This document shows positions 1-6,418 of a DNA stretch of 11,017 bases, piece after piece. The notes below the pieces were generated by a model. It made no database searches and had not been told where the DNA came from. It saw only the letters and a list, made by a program, of their open reading frames with translations. This DNA comes from Pseudomonadota bacterium (lineage in GTDB: Bacteria; Desulfobacterota; JADFVX01): assembly GCA_015222755.1 (NCBI GenBank), contig JADFVX010000140.1, positions 1 to 11,017 on the forward strand, written 5' to 3'. Numbering within the stretch: the first letter of the stretch is position 1; each line of letters begins with the position of its first letter. Made by a program: the position numbers and the translations under genes.

Positions 1-55
1 CCAGAAAGAGCAGCACAAATATTAGTACAACGTAAAGATTATAGTTCGTCATCAT
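1..55 (-). CDS. Slipin/stomatin-like protein, N-terminal fragment (runs off window)
   Basis: Reading leftward from 55, the frame gives MMTNYNLYVVLIFVLLFL and leaves the window still open. This is a short polar start followed by a hydrophobic membrane segment, as in the N-terminus of slipins (bacterial SPFH/stomatin proteins). The ATG overlaps the nfeD stop codon in an ATGA arrangement. A strong ribosome-binding site, GGAGG, lies inside the last nfeD codons, so translation is very likely coupled to nfeD. Bacterial and archaeal NfeD proteases are known to be encoded next to a slipin, which is the protease's partner or substrate. The SPFH domain itself is outside the window, so the name rests on context plus the membrane segment. 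The next ATG, one codon further in, is an equally possible start. Confidence 0.65.
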   Translation of the reverse strand, partial: MMTNYNLYVVLIFVLLFL

Positions 56-1425
56 TCTTCCTCCTTTGTTGATATTTTTTTGGGTTCAACCTCCAGAATC
101 AGGCCTTTCATGCCGGTAACCTTGACCTGCTGGCCTTTTTTCAGGGCTGTCTTGCTTAAGGCATTCCAGGTTTCGCTGTGGATGGAAACGGTCCCTTTAT
201 GGTCAAAATCGTTGATCACTGTCGCCTCGCCGCCGATCAGTTCTTCAGCTCCACTCACCACGGGCCTGCGGCGCGCCTTGATGGCAACGCCGATGACAAA
301 GATGAAGATCAGTGCGCTTGTGGCGGCAAAGGTGATAATCACAGAAATATCGATGCCGAAGCCGGGCAGATCCGTATCTATCAGGATGATCGAGCCGATA
401 ACGAAGGCAACTATCCCTCCGATGCCTAGAATGCCGAAACTCGGTTCAAAGGCTTCAGCGACCATCAATGCGACACCGAGCAGTATGAGAGCCATCCCTG
501 CATAGTTGATCGGCAGGAGCTGGAATGAATAAAGGGCGAGAAGAAGGGCTATGGCGCCGACAGTGCCAGGCACTATGGAGCCCGGGTTGTAGAATTCCAG
601 TATGAGTCCGTATATGCCTATAAGCATCAGGATGTAGGCTATATTGGGGTTGGTGATAACGCTCAGCAGACGACTGCGCCAGTCCGGATCAAGCTGCCTG
701 ATGGAGAGACCTGCCGTCTTCAGTGTGCGCTTCTGGCCCTGTACCACGACCTCTCTCCCGTCCATCTGTTTCAGCAGGTCGGCCATGTCGATTGCGACGA
801 TATCTATAACATTCATCTTCAGGGCCTCGCTCGCAGTGAGGCTGGCCGCCTCCCGCACCGCCTTTTCCGCCCACTCCTCGTTGCGGCCATGGAGCCCGGC
901 GAGACCACGGATGTAGGCAGCGGCGTCATTGATCGCCTTCTTCTTCATCGAATCGCTGTCTGTATCGTCAGCCTGATCCTTTTCTTTCTTTTTTTCCTTA
1001 GAGCCTGGCGGAGAAATACCGCCAATCTGGACAGGTGTGGCAGCACCCAGATTAGTGCCGGGGGCCATTGCTGCTATATGACTTGCATACAGGATATATG
1101 TGCCTGCGCTGGCTGCACGTGCACCGGTCGGTGCCACATAGGTCGCCACCGGAAGGGCGGAATTGCTGATGTTTTTGATGATGCCCCGCATGGCCTTATC
1201 CAGGCCGCCCGGAGTATCCATACGGATCACGACCATCTCGGCATCGCTTCCGGCAGCCGATTCCAGCGCCCTTGCAAGGTAGTCATCCGTTGCAGGCCCG
1301 ATGGCATCCTCGATGCTAAGCTGGACGACATGGCCGCCAGGGCTTTTAGCGCTAAGCGTATCCGGTAATAAAGCGGCTGTTATGAGTAGTGGGATAGCAA
1401 GGAATATTTTTGTCAGTCTAAGCAT
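52..1425 (-). CDS. nfeD: NfeD-family membrane-bound serine protease (ClpP class, long form)
   Basis: The protein has 457 residues. Residues 1-26 form a signal peptide. Residues 32-220 form a ClpP/crotonase-fold protease domain with the DTPGG motif at 70-74 and the nucleophile in ASAGTY (Ser106). The presumed catalytic lysine is Lys163, in KAINDAAAYI, which lines up with Lys138 of the Pyrococcus PH1510 protease. A charged linker (about 138-162) precedes it. Residues about 258-382 hold several membrane segments, and about 395-447 form the C-terminal OB-fold NfeD domain. Family knowledge: these Ser-Lys proteases cut hydrophobic segments, including the C-terminus of stomatin, and are thought to act in membrane protein quality control. 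The slipin start overlaps the stop codon, which supports that role. A good ribosome-binding site (GAGGGGG) precedes the ATG. Both catalytic residues are present, so the enzyme is probably active. Confidence 0.93.
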   Translation of the reverse strand: MLRLTKIFLAIPLLITAALLPDTLSAKSPGGHVVQLSIEDAIGPATDDYLARALESAAGSDAEMVVIRMDTPGGLDKAMRGIIKNISNSALPVATYVAPTGARAASAGTYILYASHIAAMAPGTNLGAATPVQIGGISPPGSKEKKKEKDQADDTDSDSMKKKAINDAAAYIRGLAGLHGRNEEWAEKAVREAASLTASEALKMNVIDIVAIDMADLLKQMDGREVVVQGQKRTLKTAGLSIRQLDPDWRSRLLSVITNPNIAYILMLIGIYGLILEFYNPGSIVPGTVGAIALLLALYSFQLLPINYAGMALILLGVALMVAEAFEPSFGILGIGGIVAFVIGSIILIDTDLPGFGIDISVIITFAATSALIFIFVIGVAIKARRRPVVSGAEELIGGEATVINDFDHKGTVSIHSETWNALSKTALKKGQQVKVTGMKGLILEVEPKKISTKEEE

Positions 1426-1528
1426 TATCTGCCCCCTCTCATCTCTTTACAAGCAGAGCTCATATCAAGACCGTTAATATGCAGCTTAGAGCGAAATAAA
1501 GTGAAATGCATAAAACATGCGCCTCTCT

Positions 1529-1939
1529 TCATGTTTCATAGCTTGTCATGTTGTCAACATTCTTGAAGGAAATCTTTTTGCCACCTTCAAAACCGATCTC
1601 CACTTTCGACCCACCGGGGATGACCTTTGCGGAGCAGCTCTTGATAACCCTGCCCACGAGATCAAGATCCACTCCCAGATCTCTCAAATGGTAGGAAATC
1701 TCAGCTCTGTCCTCTGTCGTGATTTCGTGCGGCTCATCTTGAGACATCCTGCAGAAAAGGGTGCCCATGTCGAAATAGAGATGATGCCAGGTCCCTTCAG
1801 CCTTTATGAGGATAACATTGGCCTCCTCTTCCAGGTCCTTCTGGTACCAGCACTCCTGGGCAAGCAACTCCTGAAGCGTCTTCCCCTCCAGGTCCGGCCA
1901 TTCCCCGTTTATTTCCGGCTCATTCTTTTTCATACTCAT
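1529..1939 (-). CDS. Hypothetical small acidic cytoplasmic protein
   Basis: I do not recognise this family. The frame extends to a TTG at 1987 (152 residues), but ATG codons at 1939 and 1933 are more credible. From 1939 the protein has 136 residues. It has no signal peptide or membrane segment, is rich in Glu and Asp, and seems to have two parts. The N-terminal half starts with a segment around EWPDLEGKTLQELLAQECWY. The C-terminal half, after a predicted helix (TTEDRAEISYHLRDLGVDLD), has alternating hydrophobic residues and glycines (IPGGSKVEIGFEGGKK) that suggest beta strands. Three cysteines are scattered rather than paired. It lies between the htpG terminator and nfeD, in the same direction as both, 103 bases before nfeD. 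It may be transcribed with nfeD, but no functional link is shown. No clear ribosome-binding site decides the start. A weak promoter-like pair (TTGCAG, 16 bases, TAAAAT) sits just upstream of 1939. Confidence 0.6.
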   Translation of the reverse strand: MSMKKNEPEINGEWPDLEGKTLQELLAQECWYQKDLEEEANVILIKAEGTWHHLYFDMGTLFCRMSQDEPHEITTEDRAEISYHLRDLGVDLDLVGRVIKSCSAKVIPGGSKVEIGFEGGKKISFKNVDNMTSYET

Positions 1940-2071
1940 AGATATAAGCTGTAATTTTACCTTTTCTTTATACGCCTGCAATCTCAACTAAAACATAAAT
2001 TCGAAGAGATTGCAAATTGCTAATTGAAATCAAATAGGGTCAGCGACCATTTAAATCCCTAGTCCCAATTC

Positions 2072-2115
2072 AAAATAAAAAAGCCCGCTTCGGTGTTTAT
2101 CCGAAAACGGGCTTT
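2072..2115 (-). terminator. Rho-independent terminator of htpG
   Basis: On the minus strand an outer stem AAAGCCCG/CGGGCTTT and an inner stem TTCGG/CCGAA enclose a 7-base loop (2094-2100), with a small internal loop at 2088 and 2106-2107. The hairpin is followed by the T-tract TTTTTTATTTTG. It lies about 95 bases after the htpG stop and before the hypothetical gene, so it should end the htpG transcript. On the plus strand the hairpin is followed by TTTAATTTTT and could also terminate, but no plus-strand gene is nearby. Confidence 0.88.
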
Positions 2116-2210
2116 AATTTTTGATTGAATTTTTCATCTCCCCTCCACCTGTCTGCAAGACTATAACAGGGCGTGAGGGCTGTCAACAGGGAAGAAGGGG
2201 TTAAGGCTTA

Positions 2211-4160
2211 CTACGCCTTCTGCGCCTTCACCATGAGCTCGCTTACCTTTTTGGCAAAACCGAGCGGGTCTTTAAGCTGTGAACCTTCGGTAAGGAGAGC
2301 CTGCTCGTAGATGAGACCTACGTACTCGCCGAACTGCTCGGAGTCCTTGTCCGCCTCGAAGAGGCCGTTCAATACATCGATGAGCGGATGGGTCGGGTTC
2401 AGCTCCAGAATCTTCTTGGGGTCAGGCATAGCCTGTCCCATGGAGCGCATCATCTGCGCCATCTGGGCGTTCATCTCGGAATCGTCCGCTGTGAGACAGC
2501 AGGCACTTTCCGTCAGCTTACCAGAGAACTTGACTTCCTTAATGTCGTCACCTAGCTTCTCCTTTACAGCGGTGAGAAGGTCGCCCAGCTCTTTAGCCTT
2601 CTCCTTGGCAGCCTTCTCCTTTTCCTTGTTGCCCTTGAGGCTCTCGGCACCGGCAGTGACCGACTTGATAGGTTTCTTGTCATACTCGGTGAGCTGGGGA
2701 AGTATGTACTCGTCAACGTTGTCTATCATGAGGAGGACTTCCATGTTTTTAGACTTGTAGAGCTCCAAATGTGGTGAGTTGAGTGCCTTGGCCCTGTTTT
2801 CCGCAGAGATGTAGTAGATCTCCTTCTGGTTTTTCTTCATCCCATCGACATAATCTTTGAGAGATTTAAACTCACCTTCCGCCGTCTTGGTAGTCGGGAA
2901 CATGACAAGCTCCATGAGCTTTTCCTTGTTGTCCTGGTCATAGTGGAGGCCCTCTTTGAGCACCATGCCGAATTCATTGTAGAACTTGAGGTATTCTTCG
3001 GGCTTCTTGTTCTTCATGGTCTTAAGTGTGGAAAGGAGCTTGTTGACCAGACCCTTGTTGATTTTCTCAAGTTGCGGGTTGTCCTGCAGTATCTCCCTGG
3101 ATACGTTGAGCGGCAGATCGCTGGAATCTACGACGCCGTTTACAAAACGCAGGTATTCAGGCAGAAGCTTCTTGCAGTCGTTCATGATGAAGACGCGGTT
3201 GATGTAGAGGTGCATCCCCTTGATGGAATCGGGGCTGAAGATGTTCTGCGGCGCCTTTGAAGGGAGGTACATGAGGGCCTTGTATTCCATTGCCCCTTCT
3301 GCGCTGTAGTGGATCGTCTCCATAGGGTCCTGGAAGTCGTGGCTTATCTGCTTGTAGAAGCTGCTGTAGTCCTCTTTCTTGATCTCTGATTTAGGCTGCA
3401 TCCAGATGGCCTCGGCAGAGTTGAGTGTCTCTGTACTTTTTACCTTCTTTGGCTCCGCCTTGTAGTCGTCGTTGCCGTCCTTGTCCTTGGGGTATTCGTT
3501 GCGCTCCACCTCCATGCAGATGGGGAACTCGACGAAGTTGGAATATTTTTTTACAGTCTCACGGATGGTGTATTCCTGGAGATAGTCCTCGCACTCCTCT
3601 TTCAGGTGGAGTACTACTTCCGTGCCCCTGTCCTGCTTGTCGCACTCATCCAGATCGAAGCTGGCCTCGCCGGTGGAGACCCACTGCCAGCCTGTACCAC
3701 CTGCGGTACGGGTGCGGACTGTCACCTTGTCTGCCACCATGAAGGATGAGTAGAAACCTACGCCGAACTGACCGATAAGATCGGGGTTGTCCTGCTTCTT
3801 ACTTTCCTTGATCTTATCGATAAAATCCTGCGTGCCGGACTTGGCGATGGTGCCTATGTGGTCTATCAGGTCTTCCCTGCTCATGCCGCAACCGTTGTCC
3901 TTGATGGTAAGGGTCTTCTCCTTTTCGTCAGGGGTGATCTCCACCTGCCATTCGCTATTGTCTTCCAGCAGGTCTGCATTGGTGAGCGACTCGAAGCGCA
4001 CCTTGTCGATGGCATCGGAGGCATTGGATATAAGTTCCCTCAAAAATATGTCCTTGTGGGAATAAAGTGAATGGGTCACGAGGTCAAGAAGCTGCTTGAC
4101 GTCGGTCTTGAATTCATAATGTGTGTTCTTGCTTTTTGCCTTACTTGCGCTTGTAGTCAT
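2211..4160 (-). CDS. htpG: Molecular chaperone HtpG (bacterial Hsp90)
   Basis: The protein has 649 residues from this start, within the usual HtpG range. It is an ATP-dependent cytosolic chaperone dimer that remodels client proteins, partly together with DnaK. The GHKL ATPase domain holds RELISNASDAIDKVRFESL (41-59; ATP-hydrolysis Glu42, Mg-binding Asn46), DNGCGM (88-93), GTIAKSG (103-109) and the lid/phosphate motif GQFGVGF (130-136). The middle domain carries DLPLNVSREILQ with the gamma-phosphate-sensing Arg355. The C-terminal domain has the expected ESACCLTADD and a Met-rich segment. The frame is open to an ATG at 4214, but that codon overlaps the predicted -10 box and would lie upstream of the transcript. 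The ATG at 4160 has GGAG six bases upstream, so I use it. No CIRCE element is visible. The gene appears monocistronic. Confidence 0.96.
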   Translation of the reverse strand: MTTSASKAKSKNTHYEFKTDVKQLLDLVTHSLYSHKDIFLRELISNASDAIDKVRFESLTNADLLEDNSEWQVEITPDEKEKTLTIKDNGCGMSREDLIDHIGTIAKSGTQDFIDKIKESKKQDNPDLIGQFGVGFYSSFMVADKVTVRTRTAGGTGWQWVSTGEASFDLDECDKQDRGTEVVLHLKEECEDYLQEYTIRETVKKYSNFVEFPICMEVERNEYPKDKDGNDDYKAEPKKVKSTETLNSAEAIWMQPKSEIKKEDYSSFYKQISHDFQDPMETIHYSAEGAMEYKALMYLPSKAPQNIFSPDSIKGMHLYINRVFIMNDCKKLLPEYLRFVNGVVDSSDLPLNVSREILQDNPQLEKINKGLVNKLLSTLKTMKNKKPEEYLKFYNEFGMVLKEGLHYDQDNKEKLMELVMFPTTKTAEGEFKSLKDYVDGMKKNQKEIYYISAENRAKALNSPHLELYKSKNMEVLLMIDNVDEYILPQLTEYDKKPIKSVTAGAESLKGNKEKEKAAKEKAKELGDLLTAVKEKLGDDIKEVKFSGKLTESACCLTADDSEMNAQMAQMMRSMGQAMPDPKKILELNPTHPLIDVLNGLFEADKDSEQFGEYVGLIYEQALLTEGSQLKDPLGFAKKVSELMVKAQKA

Positions 4161-4203
4161 TGATTTCTCCATCATTTTTTTGTTTTTACCTTTGTGCCCA
4201 ATA

Positions 4204-4232
4204 AAGGTAAGCATCGATTAGCCCTTTGTCAA
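4204..4232 (-). promoter_or_regulatory. Sigma70-type promoter for htpG
   Basis: On the minus strand there is a perfect -35 box, TTGACA (4227-4232), a 17-base spacer, and a -10 box, TACCTT (4204-4209; T, A and final T match the consensus). Transcription would start near 4197, giving a leader of about 37 bases to the ATG at 4160. No sigma32-type (CTTGAAA/CCCCATNT) pattern or CIRCE inverted repeat is evident, so heat control, if any, is not obvious from the sequence. Confidence 0.68.
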
Positions 4233-4312
4233 GGCTTGCTACCTTATAATGGGTGTGATAGTTTTGTTGGTAGGGAGATTGCTTACCTGAATATATAAAA
4301 ATTGTGTCCACC

Positions 4313-4430
4313 TTTTCCCCCTCCCTTGGTGGGAGGGGATTAAGGGGAGGGGGAATAATAAACTATAAATTTTTTAATATAATATTTTCACCCCCACCCT
4401 GACCCTCCCCCCTCAAGGTGGAGGGAAACT
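4313..4430. repeat. Intergenic inverted repeat with two G-rich hairpins and an AT-rich centre
   Basis: Two related arms in opposite orientation flank an AT-only stretch of about 35 bases. The left arm has a perfect hairpin, CCCCTCCC (4318-4325), loop TTGGT, GGGAGGGG (4331-4338), followed by ATTAA and GGGGAGGGGG (4344-4353). Read on the minus strand, the right arm has CCCTCCACC, loop TTGA, GGGGGGAGGG, then TCA and GGGTGGGGG, so it has the same layout. Each arm also meets the G3+N1-7 pattern: GGG-A-GGGG-ATTAA-GGGG-A-GGGGG on plus (4331-4353), and on minus the complement of 4391-4412. The element fills most of the gap between the divergent htpG and antiporter genes. A relative of the hairpin lies at 6262-6297. 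It encodes nothing. No T-tract follows, so it is not a typical terminator. Confidence 0.75.
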
Positions 4431-4470
4431 TTTTATTTACGTATACAGACTTAAAAAAGAGACTTGAACG

Positions 4471-5745
4471 ATGAACGGTTTTTTACATAATATAACTGCT
4501 CTACTCCACAACCACGATCCGCTGCTGCAGGTAGGCATGCTACTGCTTCTCGGCTTCCTGGGTGGTATGGCGGCCAACCGTGTAGGCTTCCCACGTGTAA
4601 GCGGTTACATAGTGACCGGTATGCTGCTAAGCCCATCTGTCTCCGGTTTTTTCAGGGAAGAACTGATCCGGGACGAACTCTCCATAATCACCGATATCGC
4701 ACTCGGTATCATCGCCTTCTCTATCGGCGGAAGCCTCGTAGTCAAACAACTTAAAAAGCTGTATAGCTCCATACTCTGGATAAACTTCACACAGGCCATC
4801 GGGGCCTTTCTTGCGACTACACTGCTCATCTCTCTGGCCGCCCCCTACATCTTAAACGGGGCCGCTAACTTTTCCTTCTGGCAGGCCATCTTCCCCATGG
4901 CGCTCATAATAGGCGCTATCTCGGCCGCCACGGCACCGGCTGCAGTACTGGCTATCGTCCACGAGCACCGTGCAAAGGGGCCCTTTACAACGACGCTGCT
5001 AAGCGTTGTAGCCCTCGATGATGCAACGGCCATAGTCTTTTACTCCTTTGCCATCGCCCTTGCACAGAGCCTTATGACCCAATCGGATCTTTCATGGCAG
5101 ACGATGGTATACATGCCCGCAACTTCCATACTAACGGCAATCTTTATAGGCATTATCCCCGCAATCCTAATGAAGCTGATGGCATCTTCTGTCAAACGGC
5201 GGGAGACTATGCTGGGCGTCGTAGTGGGCTTTATCTTCCTCATAACAGGCCTTGCAAACAACCTGGATGCATCACCACTCATAGCCAACATGGTCTTCGG
5301 ATTTTTTGTAGTCAACTTTATAAAGCATGCCCACGATCTATTTAGTGTCGTGGAGATGACGGAGGAGATGATCTTCAGCCTCTTCTTCACCCTGGCAGGG
5401 GCGCACCTGAACATAGGGGCCCTGACATCTGGCGGCTGGTTGATCATCGGGCTTATTGTTATGGGCAGGTTTACAGGGAAGCTCTATGGCACCAGGCTAG
5501 GAGCCTCCATCGCCAAGGCCCCCTCCCTTGTGCGGCGCTATCTGGGACTGGCACTGCTTCCAAAGGCTGGCGTCACCGTCGGCCTGGTTCTTCTTGCCAA
5601 GAACAGTTTCGGGGACTCGCCACTGGCAGACATTATGGTCAATGCCGTACTGGGCTCGGTCATTATAAACGAGTTAATAGCGCCACCACTTGTCAAGTAC
5701 GCACTTGTCAGGTCGGGCGAGGCGGAAGGATCTAAAACATCGTAA
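4471..5745 (+). CDS. CPA2-family cation:proton antiporter (Kef/NapA-type membrane domain)
   Basis: This 424-residue inner-membrane protein has about 12-13 hydrophobic segments and no soluble C-terminal RCK/TrkA-N domain. It would exchange Na+ or K+ for protons across the cytoplasmic membrane in pH and ion balance. Family features visible: the first core repeat with GYIVTGMLLSP (45-55), the discontinuous-helix region SAATAPAAVLAIVHEH (151-166), the ion-binding motif ALDDATAIVF with Asp183-Asp184, GRFTGK (332-337; Arg333) and LLPKAGVTVGLVL (362-374) in the second repeat. An Asp-Asp pair is typical of electrogenic antiporters such as NapA, whereas Kef proteins usually have Gln-Asp, so a Na+/H+ exchanger is somewhat favoured; the ion is inferred. 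The ATG has only a weak ribosome-binding site (GAG about 10 bases upstream). A CBS-domain protein follows after 16 bases and probably regulates it. Confidence 0.88.
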   Translation: MNGFLHNITALLHNHDPLLQVGMLLLLGFLGGMAANRVGFPRVSGYIVTGMLLSPSVSGFFREELIRDELSIITDIALGIIAFSIGGSLVVKQLKKLYSSILWINFTQAIGAFLATTLLISLAAPYILNGAANFSFWQAIFPMALIIGAISAATAPAAVLAIVHEHRAKGPFTTTLLSVVALDDATAIVFYSFAIALAQSLMTQSDLSWQTMVYMPATSILTAIFIGIIPAILMKLMASSVKRRETMLGVVVGFIFLITGLANNLDASPLIANMVFGFFVVNFIKHAHDLFSVVEMTEEMIFSLFFTLAGAHLNIGALTSGGWLIIGLIVMGRFTGKLYGTRLGASIAKAPSLVRRYLGLALLPKAGVTVGLVLLAKNSFGDSPLADIMVNAVLGSVIINELIAPPLVKYALVRSGEAEGSKTS

Positions 5746-5761
5746 TAATGGAGCAAGGGAT

Positions 5762-6190
5762 ATGAAGATAAGAGAGATAAGGGTAAATCTCAAGGGGAGG
5801 GATATTCCCACCGTTCTTGAGAGCACCTTCATCAAGGAGGTGATTGAAACGATGCACTGCTGTCCCCACAGCCACCTTGTCTACGTCGTCAATGAAAGCG
5901 ATGAGCTGACAGGGACAATATCGCTGGGGACAATCATGCGGCAAGTGCTCTGCCACAAGTATGAGCCGAAGGTACACCCCCGTACGATTCTCGGTATGGT
6001 CACTTATGAGACGGCAAGAGACATCATGCATAAAAAACCGACCGTTGCCACTGAGGAAGAAGAGGTGGAGCTGGTGATTAAAAGGATGATAGACGCCAAC
6101 GTGAAGGAGATAGCAATCATCAGCGATGAAAAAAAGATCATAGCCGATGTGACCATACTGGACCTTCTAAAGATGCTTGGCGATATTTGA
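5762..6190 (+). CDS. Two-CBS-domain protein, probable regulator of the antiporter
   Basis: The protein has 142 residues and consists almost entirely of a tandem CBS pair (Bateman module): CBS1 about 15-65 (ending GTISLGTIMRQVL) and CBS2 about 84-140 (starting TARDIMHKKPTVAT, ending IADVTILDLLKML). CBS pairs bind adenine nucleotides and commonly control transporters, channels and enzymes. No other domain is present, so it most likely acts as a separate regulatory subunit. It starts 16 bases after the antiporter stop, and GGAG eight bases before the ATG gives a good ribosome-binding site. A longer frame to 5690 would overlap the antiporter gene by 56 bases and lacks such a site, so I reject that start. 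A Cys- and His-rich patch, MHCCPHSH (31-38), lies inside CBS1 and could be redox- or metal-sensitive; that is speculation. Confidence 0.87.
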   Translation: MKIREIRVNLKGRDIPTVLESTFIKEVIETMHCCPHSHLVYVVNESDELTGTISLGTIMRQVLCHKYEPKVHPRTILGMVTYETARDIMHKKPTVATEEEEVELVIKRMIDANVKEIAIISDEKKIIADVTILDLLKMLGDI

Positions 6191-6230
6191 TATCACATCA
6201 GATTACCCTTAGAGGCACCAAGACCAAGAG

Positions 6231-6365
6231 AATTAGACAGGATTACAGGATTGACCGGATACCCCCCCCCTCTTGAGATAAGAGGGGCAAGGGGGAGTTA
6301 TGAATATGACACCGTTTCTACAATCAGTGAATAGCATAAAAACCCGTATTTATCCCTGTCTATTT
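6231..6365. repeat. Candidate small mobile-type repeat: short inverted ends around a G-rich hairpin
   Basis: The left end has TAGACAGG (6234-6241) and the right end has its reverse complement, CCTGTCTA (6355-6362); flanking bases also resemble each other. Just inside the left end is a tandem repeat of ACAGGATT (6237-6252) with a degenerate third unit, ACCGGATA. The middle holds a run of nine C, then a perfect hairpin CCCCTCTT-GAGAT-AAGAGGGG (6267-6287), then CAA and GGGGGAG. That is the same layout as the hairpins at 4313-4430, with the stem pairs changed on both sides. No coding capacity is convincing and no clear target-site duplication was found. The right end abuts the predicted trpE -35 box. 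Confidence 0.55.
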
Positions 6366-6366
6366 T

Positions 6367-6395
6367 TTGACTTTTACCAATGCTTAGCCTAATAT
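6367..6395 (+). promoter_or_regulatory. Sigma70-type promoter for trpE
   Basis: TTGACT (6367-6372) is followed by exactly 17 bases and TAATAT (6390-6395; four of six match TATAAT). Transcription would begin near 6402, giving a leader of about 17 bases before the ATG at 6419. Such a short leader leaves no room for a trp attenuator, TRAP site or T-box, so any tryptophan control would be by a repressor at the promoter or by feedback on the enzyme. No clear operator palindrome was recognised. Confidence 0.66.
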
Positions 6396-6418
6396 ACGGC
6401 TTTATAAAGGAAACTGAT

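Noticed and set aside
4236..4250. TATAAT on the plus strand as a possible antiporter promoter
   Set aside because: The only -35-like sequence upstream (TTGTCA at 4226) is 13 bases away, too short a spacer. The box would also be about 220 bases from the gene across the repeat.
4313..4430. Reading the G-rich hairpins as terminators or as a CRISPR-like array
   Set aside because: There is no T-tract after the stems, the right gene orientation for termination is missing, and there are no regular spacers. They are better described as palindromic intergenic repeats.
6300..6392. Thirty-codon open frame with a strong GGGGGAG ribosome-binding-like sequence just before trpE, a possible trp leader peptide
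   Set aside because: It has no Trp codons and no attenuator hairpins, it overlaps the repeat segment, and it ends on the -10 box of the trpE promoter. The GGGGGAG belongs to the repeat.
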